The notes: generated from the letters alone by a model not told the origin. A stretch of 64,000 nt of DNA from Paenibacillus borealis (GCF_000758665.1 NZ_CP009285.1:7502001-7566000), one strand, 5' to 3'; counted from the stretch's first letter, positions 54,088 to 63,729 are shown. Program-made: numbers and translations.

Positions 54088-55143
54088 TTAAGGATACACT
54101 GGTGTGTAACCAAGACCGCGGGTTTCCTCCCATCCCATCATCAAATTCAGGTTCTGAATCGCCTGTCCTGCAGCGCCTTTAACGATATTGTCGATAACCG
54201 ACACAATGGTGACCCGTCCGGTACGTGCGTCTGTCGCGAAGCCGATATCGCAGTAGTTCGATCCGCTGACTTCCTTCGTCGCCGGAACCACTCCGGGCTC
54301 ACGCACCCGCACATACGGTCTGCCTGCATAATACTTACGGTATAAGTCCACGAGCTCCTGCTCGCTGTGTTCTCCAGTCAGCCCGGCATACATCGTGCTC
54401 ATAATTCCCCGGGTCATCGGGACAAGATGCGTAGTGAACGTTACCGTTACTTTTTCCCCGGCGATATCCGTAAGCGCCTGCTCAATTTCCGGGATGTGCT
54501 GATGTTTGTTGATTTTGTAGGCTTTGAAGTTCTCATTGATCTCGGCAAAATGAACCATCAGGCTCGTTCCCCGTCCTGCCCCGGACACCCCAGATTTCGC
54601 ATCAATAATGATGCTGTCCGGTTTGATCCAGCCTGCCTCAAGCGCCGGAACCAGTCCCAGCAGCGTAGCAGTCGGATAACAGCCGGGATTGGAGATGAAA
54701 TCTACACCAGCGGCACGCTCGCCGTATACTTCGCATAACCCGTATACCGCCTGCTGCAGATAAGCTTCCGGAGGAGCCGGATGCTTATACCACTGCTCAT
54801 ACTCCGCACCGTCCTTCAGCCGGAAATCCCCCGACAGGTCAACGACCTTGAGGCCGGCTTCGAGCAGCTGGGGCACCAGCTTCGCGCTCACACCCGAAGG
54901 GGTAGCTGTGAATACGACATCCGCCCTCCCGGCAATCTCTGCCGCATCCACACCATCCAGATTACGCTGCACAATCCCAGTTAAATGCGGGAACCCTTCC
55001 TCAATCGGCGTACCGGCGCTCGAAGAAGATATTACTGAAGTAATCTCTATATCAGGGTGGCTCTGCAGCAGCCTGATCAGCTCCACGCCCCCATATCCCG
55101 TTGATCCGACAATTGCCGCTCTCAGCTTGCCTGTCACTGTCAT
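54088..55143 (-). CDS. argC: N-acetyl-gamma-glutamyl-phosphate reductase
   Basis: 351 residues; NADPH-dependent reduction in arginine synthesis. Rossmann start AAIVGSTGYGGVELIRLL, the catalytic Cys in SNPGCYPTATLLGL, and HQHIPEIEQAL are intact. First gene of argC-argJ-argB-argD-argF-argG-argH. A good sigma-A promoter with ArgR-box-like sequence lies about 75 bp upstream, consistent with arginine repression. Confidence 0.96.
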   Translation of the reverse strand: MTVTGKLRAAIVGSTGYGGVELIRLLQSHPDIEITSVISSSSAGTPIEEGFPHLTGIVQRNLDGVDAAEIAGRADVVFTATPSGVSAKLVPQLLEAGLKVVDLSGDFRLKDGAEYEQWYKHPAPPEAYLQQAVYGLCEVYGERAAGVDFISNPGCYPTATLLGLVPALEAGWIKPDSIIIDAKSGVSGAGRGTSLMVHFAEINENFKAYKINKHQHIPEIEQALTDIAGEKVTVTFTTHLVPMTRGIMSTMYAGLTGEHSEQELVDLYRKYYAGRPYVRVREPGVVPATKEVSGSNYCDIGFATDARTGRVTIVSVIDNIVKGAAGQAIQNLNLMMGWEETRGLGYTPVYP

Positions 55144-55219
55144 CCCCGCTTCCCGTTTCTGCTTTATATCTACTTTATATCATTATTACCTGTGAATAAC
55201 CGTTCTGCAAATATGTATT

Positions 55220-55248
55220 ATTATACGACCGAATTAATATAAATACAA
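55220..55248 (-). promoter_or_regulatory. argC: Promoter of the arg operon with a candidate ArgR box
   Basis: Minus strand TTGTAT (55248-55243), 17-bp spacer, TATAAT (55225-55220). TGTATTTATATTAA, which overlaps the -35, matches the ARG-box core TGAATAAAAATTCA with A/T swaps and one clear mismatch. A second weaker match (TGAATAACCGTTC on the plus strand near 55193) lies in the leader. ArgR binding is inferred. Confidence 0.6.
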
Positions 55249-55304
55249 CACGTAACGTTAACTTTATTCGGAGGTTCCCACCAGAAACAGCCATGCCTTT
55301 TATC

Positions 55305-55352
55305 AAAAGAAAAGCGCAGAGCTCCCCTAAAGGGAGTCTACGCTTCTCTTTT
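55305..55352 (-). terminator. Terminator of yitT overlapping the stop codon
   Basis: On the minus strand AAAAGAGAAGCG-TAGACTCCC pairs with GGGGAGCTCTG-CGCTTTTCTTTT around a short loop, ending in a T-rich run. The yitT stop is inside the left arm. Confidence 0.8.
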
Positions 55353-56222
55353 AAATCCTTCGCCCAGCACTTCATGGGCTTCCGTAATAATTACAAATGC
55401 ACCCGGGTCTACCGAGCGGACGATCGCCTTGAGTCTCGTAATTTCATTCTGACCCACCACCGCCATCAGCACGGTACGATTATCTCCGGTGTAGCCGCCT
55501 TGCGCATTCAGCTTGGTCAGCCCGCGGTCCAGATCATTCAGAATCGCCTGCGAGATATCCTCCGTCTGATCGGAGATGATATACGCCACCTTCGTGGTAC
55601 TGAAGCCAACCTCCAGCGCATTGATTACCTTGCCCGTTACGAACAGACCGATCAGTGCATACATTGCCTGCTCCATGCCCAGCACAAAAGCAGCCAGCGT
55701 AATCACCGTACCATCCAGCAGCACGACGGACAGCGAGAAGCTGAAGCCGGTAAGCTTTTGAATAATCTGCGCGAGTATGGTCAGTCCACCCGTTGATCCG
55801 CGTCCGCGGAAAACCAGGCCAAGCCCCAGCCCCACACCAATTCCTCCATAAATAGAGGCAAGCAGCGGATTCGTAGTCGGCACCGGCCCATCCTTGGTCA
55901 GGAAGATAAACAGCGGCAGCACAAAGCTCCCCAAGAGCGAGCGGATGCCATACTGTTTACCGAGGAACACGACCCCGAGAATAAAGAGCGGAATATTAAG
56001 CGCCCACTGGGTAAAAGCCGGCTCCGCCCCAAACCAGGCTTCGGCAAGCACCGACAACCCCGATACCCCTCCGGAAGCAATCTGGTTCGGGAGGAAGAAC
56101 AGGTTGAACGCCAGACCCGTAATCAGCGAGCCGATCAGAATGAGCGCAATATCCACCGTATGACGCAGCGGCCCGTTTAGCGGGATGAGCGGAGGTTTGT
56201 TGCGTGAATTGATTTTTTGCAT
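55338..56222 (-). CDS. yitT: YitT family membrane protein
   Basis: 294 residues. About five spans (ALILIGSLITGLAFNLFFL first) form the DUF161 part with GVSGLSVLAEAW and GIGVGLGLGLVFRGRGSTGG. The C-terminal 80 residues are the cytosolic DUF2179 domain (KVAYIISDQTEDISQAILND, GGYTGDNRTVLMAVV). Role not established; members are often paralogous in Bacillales. AAGGAGC precedes the ATG. It stands alone between the arg operon and prfB. Confidence 0.9.
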   Translation of the reverse strand: MQKINSRNKPPLIPLNGPLRHTVDIALILIGSLITGLAFNLFFLPNQIASGGVSGLSVLAEAWFGAEPAFTQWALNIPLFILGVVFLGKQYGIRSLLGSFVLPLFIFLTKDGPVPTTNPLLASIYGGIGVGLGLGLVFRGRGSTGGLTILAQIIQKLTGFSFSLSVVLLDGTVITLAAFVLGMEQAMYALIGLFVTGKVINALEVGFSTTKVAYIISDQTEDISQAILNDLDRGLTKLNAQGGYTGDNRTVLMAVVGQNEITRLKAIVRSVDPGAFVIITEAHEVLGEGFKREA

Positions 56223-56273
56223 AGTTGCCCTGTGCTCCTTAGATGTAATCTTGCTGCCTTGTTATTTTATCAA

Positions 56274-56309
56274 GAAAAAAATCCCTACACCTCCGAAGAC
56301 GCGTAGGAA
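56274..56309 (-). terminator. Terminator of prfB
   Basis: On the minus strand TTCCTACGC and GTGTAGGGA arms are followed by TTTTTTT, just after the prfB stop. Confidence 0.82.
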
Positions 56310-56320
56310 TATCCATACCC

Positions 56321-57434
56321 TTATTCAGTTTCTGTCTTGATCTGACTGCGCAGGTAGCCGTCAATGAAGCCATCCAGATCGCCGTCCATCACCGCTCCAA
56401 CGTTGCCGGTTTCTACAGAAGTGCGGTGATCCTTCACCATGCTATAGGGGTGGAACACATAGGAACGAATCTGGCTGCCCCAGGCAATCTCCGATTGTTC
56501 GCCGCGGATCTCATCGAGATGCGCCTGCTGCTCCTGGATCTTACGCTCATAGAGCTTGGAACGCAGCATCTTCATCGCCTGTTCCCGGTTCTTGATCTGC
56601 GAACGTTCATTCTGACACGTCACCACGACTCCGGTTGGTAAGTGGGTAATCCGCACCGCCGAGTCCGTAGTATTGATATGCTGACCACCCGCGCCGCTGG
56701 CCCGGTACGTATCGATCTTCAGGTCCTCTGTACGGATATCCACCTCTACGTCATCGGCAATCTCCGGTACCACATCGCAGGATACGAAGGAGGTATGCCG
56801 TCTGCCCGAGGAGTCAAAAGGCGAAATGCGCACCAGACGGTGTACACCCTTCTCTGCCTTCAGGTATCCATATACATTGTAGCCTTTAATCAGCAGCGTT
56901 ACACTCTTGATGCCTGCTTCATCACCCGGTAAATAATCGAGCACATCCACCTTGAAGCCCCGTTTCTCCGCCCAGCGTGTATACATACGCAGCAGCATCT
57001 GGCCCCAGTCCTGGGATTCTGTTCCGCCCGCACCGGGATGCAGCTCCAGGATCGCGTTCAGCTTATCGTACGGCTGATTAAGCAGCAGCTGCAGCTCGAA
57101 CTCATCTACTCTGCTGCTCACACTGCGGATCGTTCCGGCAATCTCAGAGGCAAGCGCATCATCGCCTTCTTCATCCGCCAGCTCCGCCATCATCGCCGCA
57201 TCGTCATAATCCTGCTGCAGCTTATCGTATTGATCGACCACCGATTTCACGGCGTTCATCTCTCCAATGACGCTTTGCGCCTTCTCCGGATCATCCCAGA
57301 ACCCGGGCGCCGCCATCTTCTCTTCAAAGTTCGCTATAATCTCCAGCTTAAGGTCTAAGTCAAAGTGACCCCCTAAGATTGGTTAGTTTCTTGCCTATTT
57401 CACGCAGGTCCTGCTTCACATTAGGATCGATCAC
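56321..57434 (-). CDS. prfB: Peptide chain release factor 2 (programmed +1 frameshift)
   Basis: Release factor for UGA and UAA. Two frames are joined by +1 slippage: complement of 56321-57361 and 57363-57434, skipping base 57362, about 370 residues. The first frame ends [10 protein letters not shown] then TGA; the second resumes with Asp at GAC. Anticodon-like SPF appears in [11 protein letters not shown], and the catalytic GGQ in [12 protein letters not shown]. Start: GTG at 57434 gives the family N-terminus [14 protein letters not shown]. An alternative GTG at 57443 is closer to AAAGGTG. The first frame stays open upstream to 57560, so a longer N-terminus cannot be excluded. It follows secA, separated by a terminator and repeat copy D. 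Confidence 0.95.
57357..57376 (-). promoter_or_regulatory. prfB: RF2 autoregulatory frameshift site
   Basis: Minus strand CTTAGGGGGTCACTTTGAC: a Shine-Dalgarno-like AGGGGG three bases before CTT, then TGA (57362-57360) and C. This is the classic +1 frameshift signal. Low RF2 slows reading of UGA and favours the shift, so RF2 controls its own synthesis. Confidence 0.97.
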
Positions 57435-57560
57435 TTGGATCACATCACCTTTCAAAATAAAATATTGCGCCGGCCGCTGGGTTCGGGTGTTTTGCGGAAT
57501 GGGTGATTCAGCTTCTTCCTGCTGATGAATCGCCCTTAAGAAATTCCTGTCGGTGTACAC

Positions 57561-57714
57561 CGTAACTGCGGGGAATGTTTGGACTTCCGGCCGCTGTTAG
57601 GATTGAATTTCCTCATTCAAACTGCTCAGCGCAGTAGAAATTCAATCCTAAAGGCGGACGCTGACGCTCCTACAGTTCCAAACTTCCCCTCCGTCACTTC
57701 CACCTCAATTGCAG
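57561..57714 (+). repeat. Structured intergenic repeat, family 1, copy D
   Basis: Lies in the 517-bp gap between prfB and secA (57435-57951). Outer stem GGGGAATGTTTGGA/TCCAAACTTCCCC. Conserved blocks CTTCCGGCCGCTGTT and AAAGGCGGACGCTGACGCTCCTACAG, identical to copy B. The inner stem AGGATTGAATTTC/GAAATTCAATCCT is perfectly paired but unlike that of A, B and C. A smaller ACTGC-TCAGC-GCAGT hairpin sits at the tip. No terminal TATAAG motif is visible. Confidence 0.82.
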
Positions 57715-57774
57715 TTCTACAGAGCCATTCCGTTCGCTTCGCTTGAAGCAATCGCCCCATTCCTTCAAACATCC

Positions 57775-57825
57775 AAAAAAGCGGCCGGGCCGCAAACGGG
57801 GAGTCCCCCGGGCCCAGCCGCTTTT
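57775..57825 (-). terminator. Terminator downstream of secA
   Basis: On the minus strand AAAAGCGGCTGGGCC and GGCCCGGCCGCTTTTTT arms enclose a GC-rich inner stem. It lies about 127 bp after the secA stop. Confidence 0.88.
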
Positions 57826-57951
57826 ATTGTCATTATAACCTAAGTGCCAGTGAACAAAACTAGAAGTGCATTACGGTGAAAAGTATTCGCAGCTTGATGC
57901 CTGCTCATTATTTCACCAGTATTATAAAGATTATAGTGAATTTATTCTCTC

Positions 57952-60456
57952 TTACGCCTGACCGTGGCAGTTCTTATATTTCTTGCCGCTGCCGCAAGGG
58001 CATGGATCATTACGGCCGACGGTAGACTCCACATGTACTGGACGTTTTTCAGCAGGCTCAGCATTCGTGGAAATCTTATCTTCTTCCACTACCGACTGAC
58101 GCTCCTGATTCGCCTCGATGTGCGCCTTCATGATGTAGGTCGCGACTTCTTCCTGAATGTTCGCCGTCATGGCATTGAACATTTCGAAGCCTTCGAACTG
58201 ATATTCGCGAAGCGGATCGGTACCGCCGTAAGCACGGAGGTGAATCCCTTGACGAAGCTGATCCATGGCATCGATATGATCCATCCATTTGCTGTCTACG
58301 GAACGAAGTACAATAACCTTCTCGAATTCACGTACCAGCTCAGCGCCGAGACGTTCTTCACGTGCTGCATATTTCTCCAGTACACGGCCAAAGATGAATT
58401 CGATGATTTCTTCTACTTCTTTGCCCCACAGATCATCGCGGGTCAGGGAGTCTTCCTCCAGCAATTTGCTGTTCACATAATCCGCAACCTCTTGCAACTC
58501 CCAGTTTTCCGGGATATCGTCACTGCAGTGGGCATTAACAATACGTTCAACAACCGGTTTGATCATTTCCACTACAATGTCTTTGATATTGTCAGACTCG
58601 AGAATTTCGCGGCGCTGTTTGTAGATAATCTCACGCTGCTGATTCATCACGTCATCATATTGCAATACGACTTTACGGATATCAAAGTTGTTGCCTTCCA
58701 CCCGTTTCTGGGCAGATTCAACCGCCTTGGTAATCATACGGCTCTCAATCGGCTGATCTTCTTCGAATCCAAGACGGTCCATCATGTTCAGCACGTTGTC
58801 CGCGCCGAAACGTTTCATCAGTTCATCCCCAAGTGACAGGTAGAACTGTGTGGAACCCGGGTCACCCTGGCGTCCGGCACGTCCGCGCAGCTGGTTATCG
58901 ATACGGCGCGATTCATGACGCTCTGTACCAATAATATGCAGACCGCCAAGATCGGTCACGCCTTCGCCAAGTACGATATCCGTACCGCGTCCAGCCATAT
59001 TCGTAGCGATCGTTACAGTTCCCGGCTGACCGGCATAAGAGATGATTTCAGCTTCTGCAGCATGATGCTTCGCATTCAGCACCTGGTGTCTGACACCTTT
59101 GCGCTTCAGCATTTCAGATACGCGTTCGGAGTTCTCAATCGATACCGTACCTACAAGCACCGGCTGATTCTTTTTGTGGCGTTCCACAATTTCAGCGACT
59201 ACAGCGTTGAACTTGCCATTCTCGCTTTTGTACACCACGTCAGGCATATCAACACGCTGATTTGGTTTATTGGTAGGTACCTGGAGTACTTCCAGACCGT
59301 AGATCTTCTTGAATTCCTCTTCTTCTGTCTTCGCAGTACCGGTCATTCCACCGAGCTTGCGGTACATCCGGAAGTAGTTCTGGAAGGTGATAGTAGCCAG
59401 CGTCATGCTCTCATTCTGGACTTCAATCTCTTCCTTAGCCTCGATAGCCTGGTGCAGCCCGTCGCTGTAACGGCGGCCCTGCATCAGACGTCCCGTGAAC
59501 TCATCGACAATCATCACCTCGTCTTCGTTGACCACATAGTCGACATCGCGGCGCATAATTGCATTTGCCTTAAGCGCTTGTACGATATGATGGTTCAGCG
59601 TAACGTGACTGTGATCATACAGATTCTCTATGCCAAAAGCACGCTCAGCGACAGCAACGCCCTTCTCGGTTAAGGCAACAGACTTCACCTTAATATCAAC
59701 AGTGTAGTCTTCTTCAGCAGTCAGCTTCTTCACGAAACGGTCTGCTGCATAATACAGCTCTGTGGATTTCTCAGCTTGTCCGGAAATGATCAGAGGTGTA
59801 CGGGCTTCATCGATGAGGATGGAATCGACTTCGTCAATAATACAGAAATACAGCGGACGCTGTACCATCTGTTCCTTATAGAGCACCATGTTGTCACGCA
59901 GATAGTCAAAACCAAACTCATTATTCGTGCCATACGTAATATCGCAGGCATAAGCTGCTTGTTTATCATTATGGTCCATGCCGTTGAGGTTAACCCCAAC
60001 CGTCATGCCCAGAAAGTTATAGATTTGCCCCATTTGTGCGCTGTCGCGCTGAGCCAGATAATCATTTACGGTTACGACATGCACGCCTTTGCCCAAGAGT
60101 GCATTCAGATATACCGGCAGTGTACCTACCAGCGTCTTGCCTTCCCCGGTCTTCATTTCGGAGATCCGGCCTTCATGCAGCGCCATACCCCCAACTAACT
60201 GAACGTCAAAATGCCGCATGCCCAGCGTCCGTTTGGAAGCTTCGCGTACGGTTGCAAATGCCTCGGGAAGAATCTCTTCCAAGGTTTCACCTTTCTCAAG
60301 ACGGGCACGGAACTCTACCGTCTTAGCCTGCAGCTCTTCATCCGTAAGCGATACGAAATCCGGCTCCAAACCATTGATTACTTCGACCGTCTTCATGAGA
60401 CGTTTGACATCACGTTCATTAACGTCGCCAAATATTTTTTTAACAAGTCCTAGCAT
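57952..60456 (-). CDS. secA: Preprotein translocase ATPase SecA
   Basis: 834 residues; motor of the general secretion pathway. Walker [12 protein letters not shown] (near 102), [20 protein letters not shown] in the DEAD motif, and [16 protein letters not shown] in the second RecA domain. The C-terminal zinc site [14 protein letters not shown] for SecB/lipid contact is intact. AAAGGGG precedes the ATG. It stands between hpf and prfB, the order found in many Bacillales. Confidence 0.98.
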   Translation of the reverse strand: MLGLVKKIFGDVNERDVKRLMKTVEVINGLEPDFVSLTDEELQAKTVEFRARLEKGETLEEILPEAFATVREASKRTLGMRHFDVQLVGGMALHEGRISEMKTGEGKTLVGTLPVYLNALLGKGVHVVTVNDYLAQRDSAQMGQIYNFLGMTVGVNLNGMDHNDKQAAYACDITYGTNNEFGFDYLRDNMVLYKEQMVQRPLYFCIIDEVDSILIDEARTPLIISGQAEKSTELYYAADRFVKKLTAEEDYTVDIKVKSVALTEKGVAVAERAFGIENLYDHSHVTLNHHIVQALKANAIMRRDVDYVVNEDEVMIVDEFTGRLMQGRRYSDGLHQAIEAKEEIEVQNESMTLATITFQNYFRMYRKLGGMTGTAKTEEEEFKKIYGLEVLQVPTNKPNQRVDMPDVVYKSENGKFNAVVAEIVERHKKNQPVLVGTVSIENSERVSEMLKRKGVRHQVLNAKHHAAEAEIISYAGQPGTVTIATNMAGRGTDIVLGEGVTDLGGLHIIGTERHESRRIDNQLRGRAGRQGDPGSTQFYLSLGDELMKRFGADNVLNMMDRLGFEEDQPIESRMITKAVESAQKRVEGNNFDIRKVVLQYDDVMNQQREIIYKQRREILESDNIKDIVVEMIKPVVERIVNAHCSDDIPENWELQEVADYVNSKLLEEDSLTRDDLWGKEVEEIIEFIFGRVLEKYAAREERLGAELVREFEKVIVLRSVDSKWMDHIDAMDQLRQGIHLRAYGGTDPLREYQFEGFEMFNAMTANIQEEVATYIMKAHIEANQERQSVVEEDKISTNAEPAEKRPVHVESTVGRNDPCPCGSGKKYKNCHGQA

Positions 60457-60551
60457 GGTTAACCCCTTTCATGCAACACAGATGGTGGAACCGAGCCCAT
60501 CCTCAACAAATTGAAAGGGCCATATATGATTTCGATTCCGCTGCTTCATAA

Positions 60552-60580
60552 ATTGTAACAGTTTGTAAGAGAAGCCGCAA
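60552..60580 (-). promoter_or_regulatory. Predicted promoter of secA
   Basis: Minus strand TTGCGG (60580-60575), 17-bp spacer, TACAAT (60557-60552), about 95 bp before the ATG. It lies in the 312-bp hpf-secA gap, which otherwise holds only the inverted repeat at 60671-60702. Confidence 0.5.
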
Positions 60581-60670
60581 TACAAGCTGCCGCAACCTTA
60601 TTCTGCATAATGCCTTTTCATAGGAACAGATGCAGGTATTCTTGCCTCTACCTTCTGTATATACGCACAA

Positions 60671-60702
60671 GAGCCCTATTCGCTTCAAGCGAATAGGGGC
60701 TC
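60671..60702 (-). terminator. Perfect inverted repeat between hpf and secA
   Basis: GAGCCCTATTCGCTT and AAGCGAATAGGGGCTC arms with almost no loop. No T-run follows directly, so termination would be inefficient. It lies 67 bp after the hpf stop. Confidence 0.55.
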
Positions 60703-60768
60703 GTCTAATTGTCTACGTCAGGCTGAAACGGAAGCCCTTCCTTATACCAGCAATTTCCGGTTAGCAGG

Positions 60769-61326
60769 TTAGTTCTGTTCGATCAAACCATACTTGCCGT
60801 CATCGCGTTTGTAAACAACGCTAACTTCAGAAGTGTCGATGTTGGAGAACACGAAGAAAGTATGACCAATCATGTTCATTTGCAGAATCGCTTCTTCCAC
60901 ATCCATAGGCTTCAAGGTGAAGCGTTTGTTCCGCACGACCTCAAGATCATCATAATCCTGTTCCTGATCCTCAACAGCTACGGCGCTGGCCGAACCTTCT
61001 ACGAACAAGGTCTTCAAGCTGCCTTCCTGGCGGAACTTGCGGTTAAGTTTGGTCTTGTGCTTGCGGATCTGACGTTCCAGCTTGTCCACTACGGCATCGA
61101 TGGATGCATACATATCATCGCTGCGGTCTTCCGCACGAAGCGTCACACCTGCCAGAGGGATTGTAACTTCCACCGTATGAAGGCCGCGAACGACGCCAAG
61201 CGTCACATATCCTTCTGAGGTAGGGGGTGCATCGAAATACTTCTCAAGTCTGCTGAGCTTCTTATCAACATAGTCTCTCAAAGCGTCGGTCACTTCAATT
61301 TGTTGACCTCGAATGCTGAATTGCAT
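60769..61326 (-). CDS. hpf: Long-form ribosome hibernation promoting factor
   Basis: 185 residues. N-terminal ribosome-binding domain (FSIRGQQIEVTDALRDYVDK, YVTLGVVRGLHTVEVTI) and C-terminal dimerisation domain (VRNKRFTLKPMDVEEAILQM, GHTFFVFSNIDTSEVSVVYK) joined by an acidic linker (EDQEQDYDDLE). This long form makes 100S ribosomes in stationary phase. The ATG at 61326 was chosen because AAGGAGG lies seven bases upstream; the GTG at 61332 is too close to it. Confidence 0.96.
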   Translation of the reverse strand: MQFSIRGQQIEVTDALRDYVDKKLSRLEKYFDAPPTSEGYVTLGVVRGLHTVEVTIPLAGVTLRAEDRSDDMYASIDAVVDKLERQIRKHKTKLNRKFRQEGSLKTLFVEGSASAVAVEDQEQDYDDLEVVRNKRFTLKPMDVEEAILQMNMIGHTFFVFSNIDTSEVSVVYKRDDGKYGLIEQN

Positions 61327-61353
61327 GGGCACTCCTCCTTTGTTTACCTTTTC

Positions 61354-61382
61354 ATTATAGCAAATTGTCAGGGCTAAGTAAA
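61354..61382 (-). promoter_or_regulatory. hpf: Promoter of hpf
   Basis: Minus strand TTTACT (61382-61377), 17-bp spacer ending in TGC, TATAAT (61359-61354). A strong extended -10 sigma-A promoter. No sigma-B or sigma-H site was recognised. Confidence 0.75.
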
Positions 61383-61442
61383 AAACAAATCATGACAGCC
61401 TTTACATTTAGCTAACAAAAGATGTCACGGCCTTGTCCTAAA

Positions 61443-61488
61443 CAATAAACAGGTCCGGCTGGCGCATGAACTCGCCCTGGCCGGACCA
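61443..61488 (-). terminator. Terminator of the SLH protein gene
   Basis: On the minus strand GGTCCGGCCAGG and CCAGCCGGACC arms are followed by TGTTTATTGTTT. It lies about 94 bp after the stop. Confidence 0.75.
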
Positions 61489-61581
61489 TTACAGCTACAG
61501 TATTATCTCACTTTGAAGCCAAGATTATGAATGATTGCTGACCTATTGCAGGGCAGAAGGTTCTGCGTCCATACCTCTTGC

Positions 61582-63024
61582 TTATTTAGTCTGGATACGC
61601 AGAATTTCTACTGGTGACCAGACACCATTAGAACCAGTGATGAAAAAGACTTTATATTCTGTGTTCGAAGTCAGTCCGTTTAGCGTAAAGGTATGCTTTA
61701 CACCTGGAGATACTGTAGAATTCGGACCGGCAAAAGTTCCCGTTAACTGAACGCCAGCACTATCCTGCCCGGCAGCAATTTGTGCCGCGCTCGGGTCAGC
61801 ATCAGTTGCCTTAACCACAACATATTTCAGCGGTGTAGGGATTCCTCCAGTCTGCCCGTATTTAGCATATACATCGGCAGTCACCGTTCCTATGCTGTCA
61901 ATTCCCACCTGAGTAAGTGATGTGGTGCTACCTGAAGCAGTCTTCAGTTGAAGAGGCGTTACCCCGGACCAGGCTCCAGAAGCATCCGTCACTGCGATGT
62001 AGGTAGTATATTCAGTATTTGGATTTAGACCATACACGGAGAAAGTAGCAGTAGTACCAGCGGTTACAGCTTTTTTCCCGGAATGAATTCCAGCTGTGCT
62101 TGCACTAATTAACCCGTCTCTCACTTGAAGGGCGGTTGGTGCTGTTGCATTGATGCTGTAAGGAGCTACCACATAATATACAGCACCTGTTACTGAAGTC
62201 GTAAGATACACATCAGCCGTAACAGACCCTACATGACCATAAGTGACACCACTGACAGTAGGTGAGGTAGTTCCACCGTTACCACCGCCGCCAGTGCCAC
62301 CACCACTACCACCGGTAACCGGGGTTGCTGTTGGGCTGGCAGTTGGTGCAGGTGTTGCTGTTGGAGCCGGAGTTGCCGTAGGGGCCGGTGTAGGTGTTAC
62401 TCCACCAGTGCCTGCCGGTTTATAGACAACAGAGTTGCTGATGATTCCGACCGCTTCGGCCCGTGTAAGTGATTTCTTCGGCCCGAAGGTTCCGTCCGGA
62501 TAACCATTGATAATCTTCTTGTCTGCTGCTGCCACCACCGCACCTTTGGCCCAAGCCGCTACTTGAGCGCTGTCCTTGAACTTAAGCGTAGTAGAGCTTG
62601 TACTCAGCTTCAGCACCTTGGCAGCAATGACAGCTGCTTCCTGCCGGGTAAGCGGGTTGTTGGCACGGAAGGTATTATTCTCATACCCGCCGATGTAACC
62701 AGCCTTCACGGCTTTGCTTACTTCGCTGTAGACCCAATTTGTGCTTTTGACATCCGTGAAGCTAATGGAAGCCGTTTCGGTGAACCCGAACAGGCGATTG
62801 ATCAGTGCCACATACTCGCCACGGGTAATAGCCTTGTTCGGCTTCACCGTTCCGTCAGGATAACCGCCCAGGTATCCTTTATCCAGCCAGCTCTGCAGTT
62901 GCTTCTGAGCCCAGTGACCTTGAATGTCTTTGGGGGTAGCCGCAGCTGACACACTGCCTAATGATCCGAGCAACATCGAAATACCAAGTAATCCGGCCAT
63001 AAGGCCACGCCATGTTTTCTTCAT
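61582..63024 (-). CDS. S-layer-homology surface protein with repeated Fn3-like modules
   Basis: 480 residues. Signal peptide ends near VSAAA (residue 29). Three SLH domains follow: DIQGHWAQKQLQSWLDKGYL, DVKSTNWVYSEVSKAVKAGY and DSAQVAAWAKGAVVAAADKK, each with a GYPDGT-like or GYENNT turn. They anchor the protein to pyruvylated wall polymer. A Thr/Pro linker and a glycine-rich stretch (GGSGGGTGGGGNGG) lead to two related modules of about 110 residues that share GSVTADVY/GTVTADVY and NTEY motifs, Fn3-like. The ATG at 63024 was preferred because AGGAGG directly abuts the upstream ATG at 63036. Binding partner unknown. Confidence 0.87.
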   Translation of the reverse strand: MKKTWRGLMAGLLGISMLLGSLGSVSAAATPKDIQGHWAQKQLQSWLDKGYLGGYPDGTVKPNKAITRGEYVALINRLFGFTETASISFTDVKSTNWVYSEVSKAVKAGYIGGYENNTFRANNPLTRQEAAVIAAKVLKLSTSSTTLKFKDSAQVAAWAKGAVVAAADKKIINGYPDGTFGPKKSLTRAEAVGIISNSVVYKPAGTGGVTPTPAPTATPAPTATPAPTASPTATPVTGGSGGGTGGGGNGGTTSPTVSGVTYGHVGSVTADVYLTTSVTGAVYYVVAPYSINATAPTALQVRDGLISASTAGIHSGKKAVTAGTTATFSVYGLNPNTEYTTYIAVTDASGAWSGVTPLQLKTASGSTTSLTQVGIDSIGTVTADVYAKYGQTGGIPTPLKYVVVKATDADPSAAQIAAGQDSAGVQLTGTFAGPNSTVSPGVKHTFTLNGLTSNTEYKVFFITGSNGVWSPVEILRIQTK

Positions 63025-63099
63025 TCTTTTGTTCATCCTCCTGAGTGTTTGATGGGCATAGGCTTCACTGCATGTCTTCTTATCTGAATTCTTTTCGGA

Positions 63100-63190
63100 A
63101 GCATACGCCTAAGCTAATAATGAGGTGCTATCTAGGCAACGAAAAAGCCCAACGCCTCTTATTACCCATATTTTGGAGGGAAATAACGGA
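63100..63190 (-). other. Possible structured leader of the SLH gene
   Basis: The 342-bp gap 63025-63366 holds the csp terminator at its far end and this region. On the minus strand GGTAATAAGAGG pairs with CCTCATTATTAGC across about 33 bases containing TGGGCTTTTTC. AGACACATT is repeated further upstream (near 63210-63230). No clear promoter or known riboswitch was recognised. Confidence 0.35.
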
Positions 63191-63270
63191 TTCTTGAAAT
63201 AAAATTTTACAATGTGTCTAATAATGTGTCTTTTCCGCCTTATGTTGCACGTCATTTTGTTAGATGAACG

Positions 63271-63304
63271 TAAAAAAGACCCCGGAGAATACCCCCAAGG
63301 TCTA
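63271..63304 (-). terminator. Terminator of the cold-shock gene
   Basis: On the minus strand AGACC...GGTCT with inner GGGG/CTCC pairing, then TTTTTT. It lies 63 bp after the csp stop. Confidence 0.75.
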
Positions 63305-63366
63305 ACGCTAGCGTTGTCTCAATTGCTAACCATCTACCATATATGTAGGTCGGCTTCGCCGGATGA

Positions 63367-63564
63367 TTATAATTTGATGACGTTAGCTGCTTGTGGTCCG
63401 CGTGCGCCTTCAACGATATCGAACTCTACGGATTGGCCTTCGTCCAATGTCTTGAAACCGTCAGTTTGAATCGCGGAGAAGTGTACGAATACGTCGCCAC
63501 CATCGGCAGTTTCGATGAAACCATAACCTTTTTCTGCGTTAAACCATTTTACTTTACCTTCCAT
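63367..63564 (-). CDS. Cold-shock protein
   Basis: 65-residue single-stranded nucleic-acid-binding protein of the CspA/CspB family. RNP1 KGYGFIE and RNP2 VFVHFSAI are intact, and the sequence runs in the usual five-strand order from [15 protein letters not shown] to [16 protein letters not shown] precedes the ATG. A short leader contains GTGAG-CAAGA-CTCAC near the 5' end. Monocistronic. Confidence 0.97.
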   Translation of the reverse strand: MEGKVKWFNAEKGYGFIETADGGDVFVHFSAIQTDGFKTLDEGQSVEFDIVEGARGPQAANVIKL

Positions 63565-63617
63565 TGACTAAACATTCCCTTCGTCATCAGATGAACGTGA
63601 GTCTTGCTCACAATTCG

Positions 63618-63647
63618 ACTATACCACCGCTGCTTCTCTATTGTCAA
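63618..63647 (-). promoter_or_regulatory. Promoter of the cold-shock gene
   Basis: Minus strand TTGACA (63647-63642), 18-bp spacer, TATAGT (63623-63618). Predicted leader of about 47 nt. Confidence 0.78.
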
Positions 63648-63729
63648 TTGGAATAGTAAATGATTACTTGCAATATTTTACCATCCTTAAATCTATCATA
63701 AAAAAGGCAGATTCTGTGATACAAGATAC

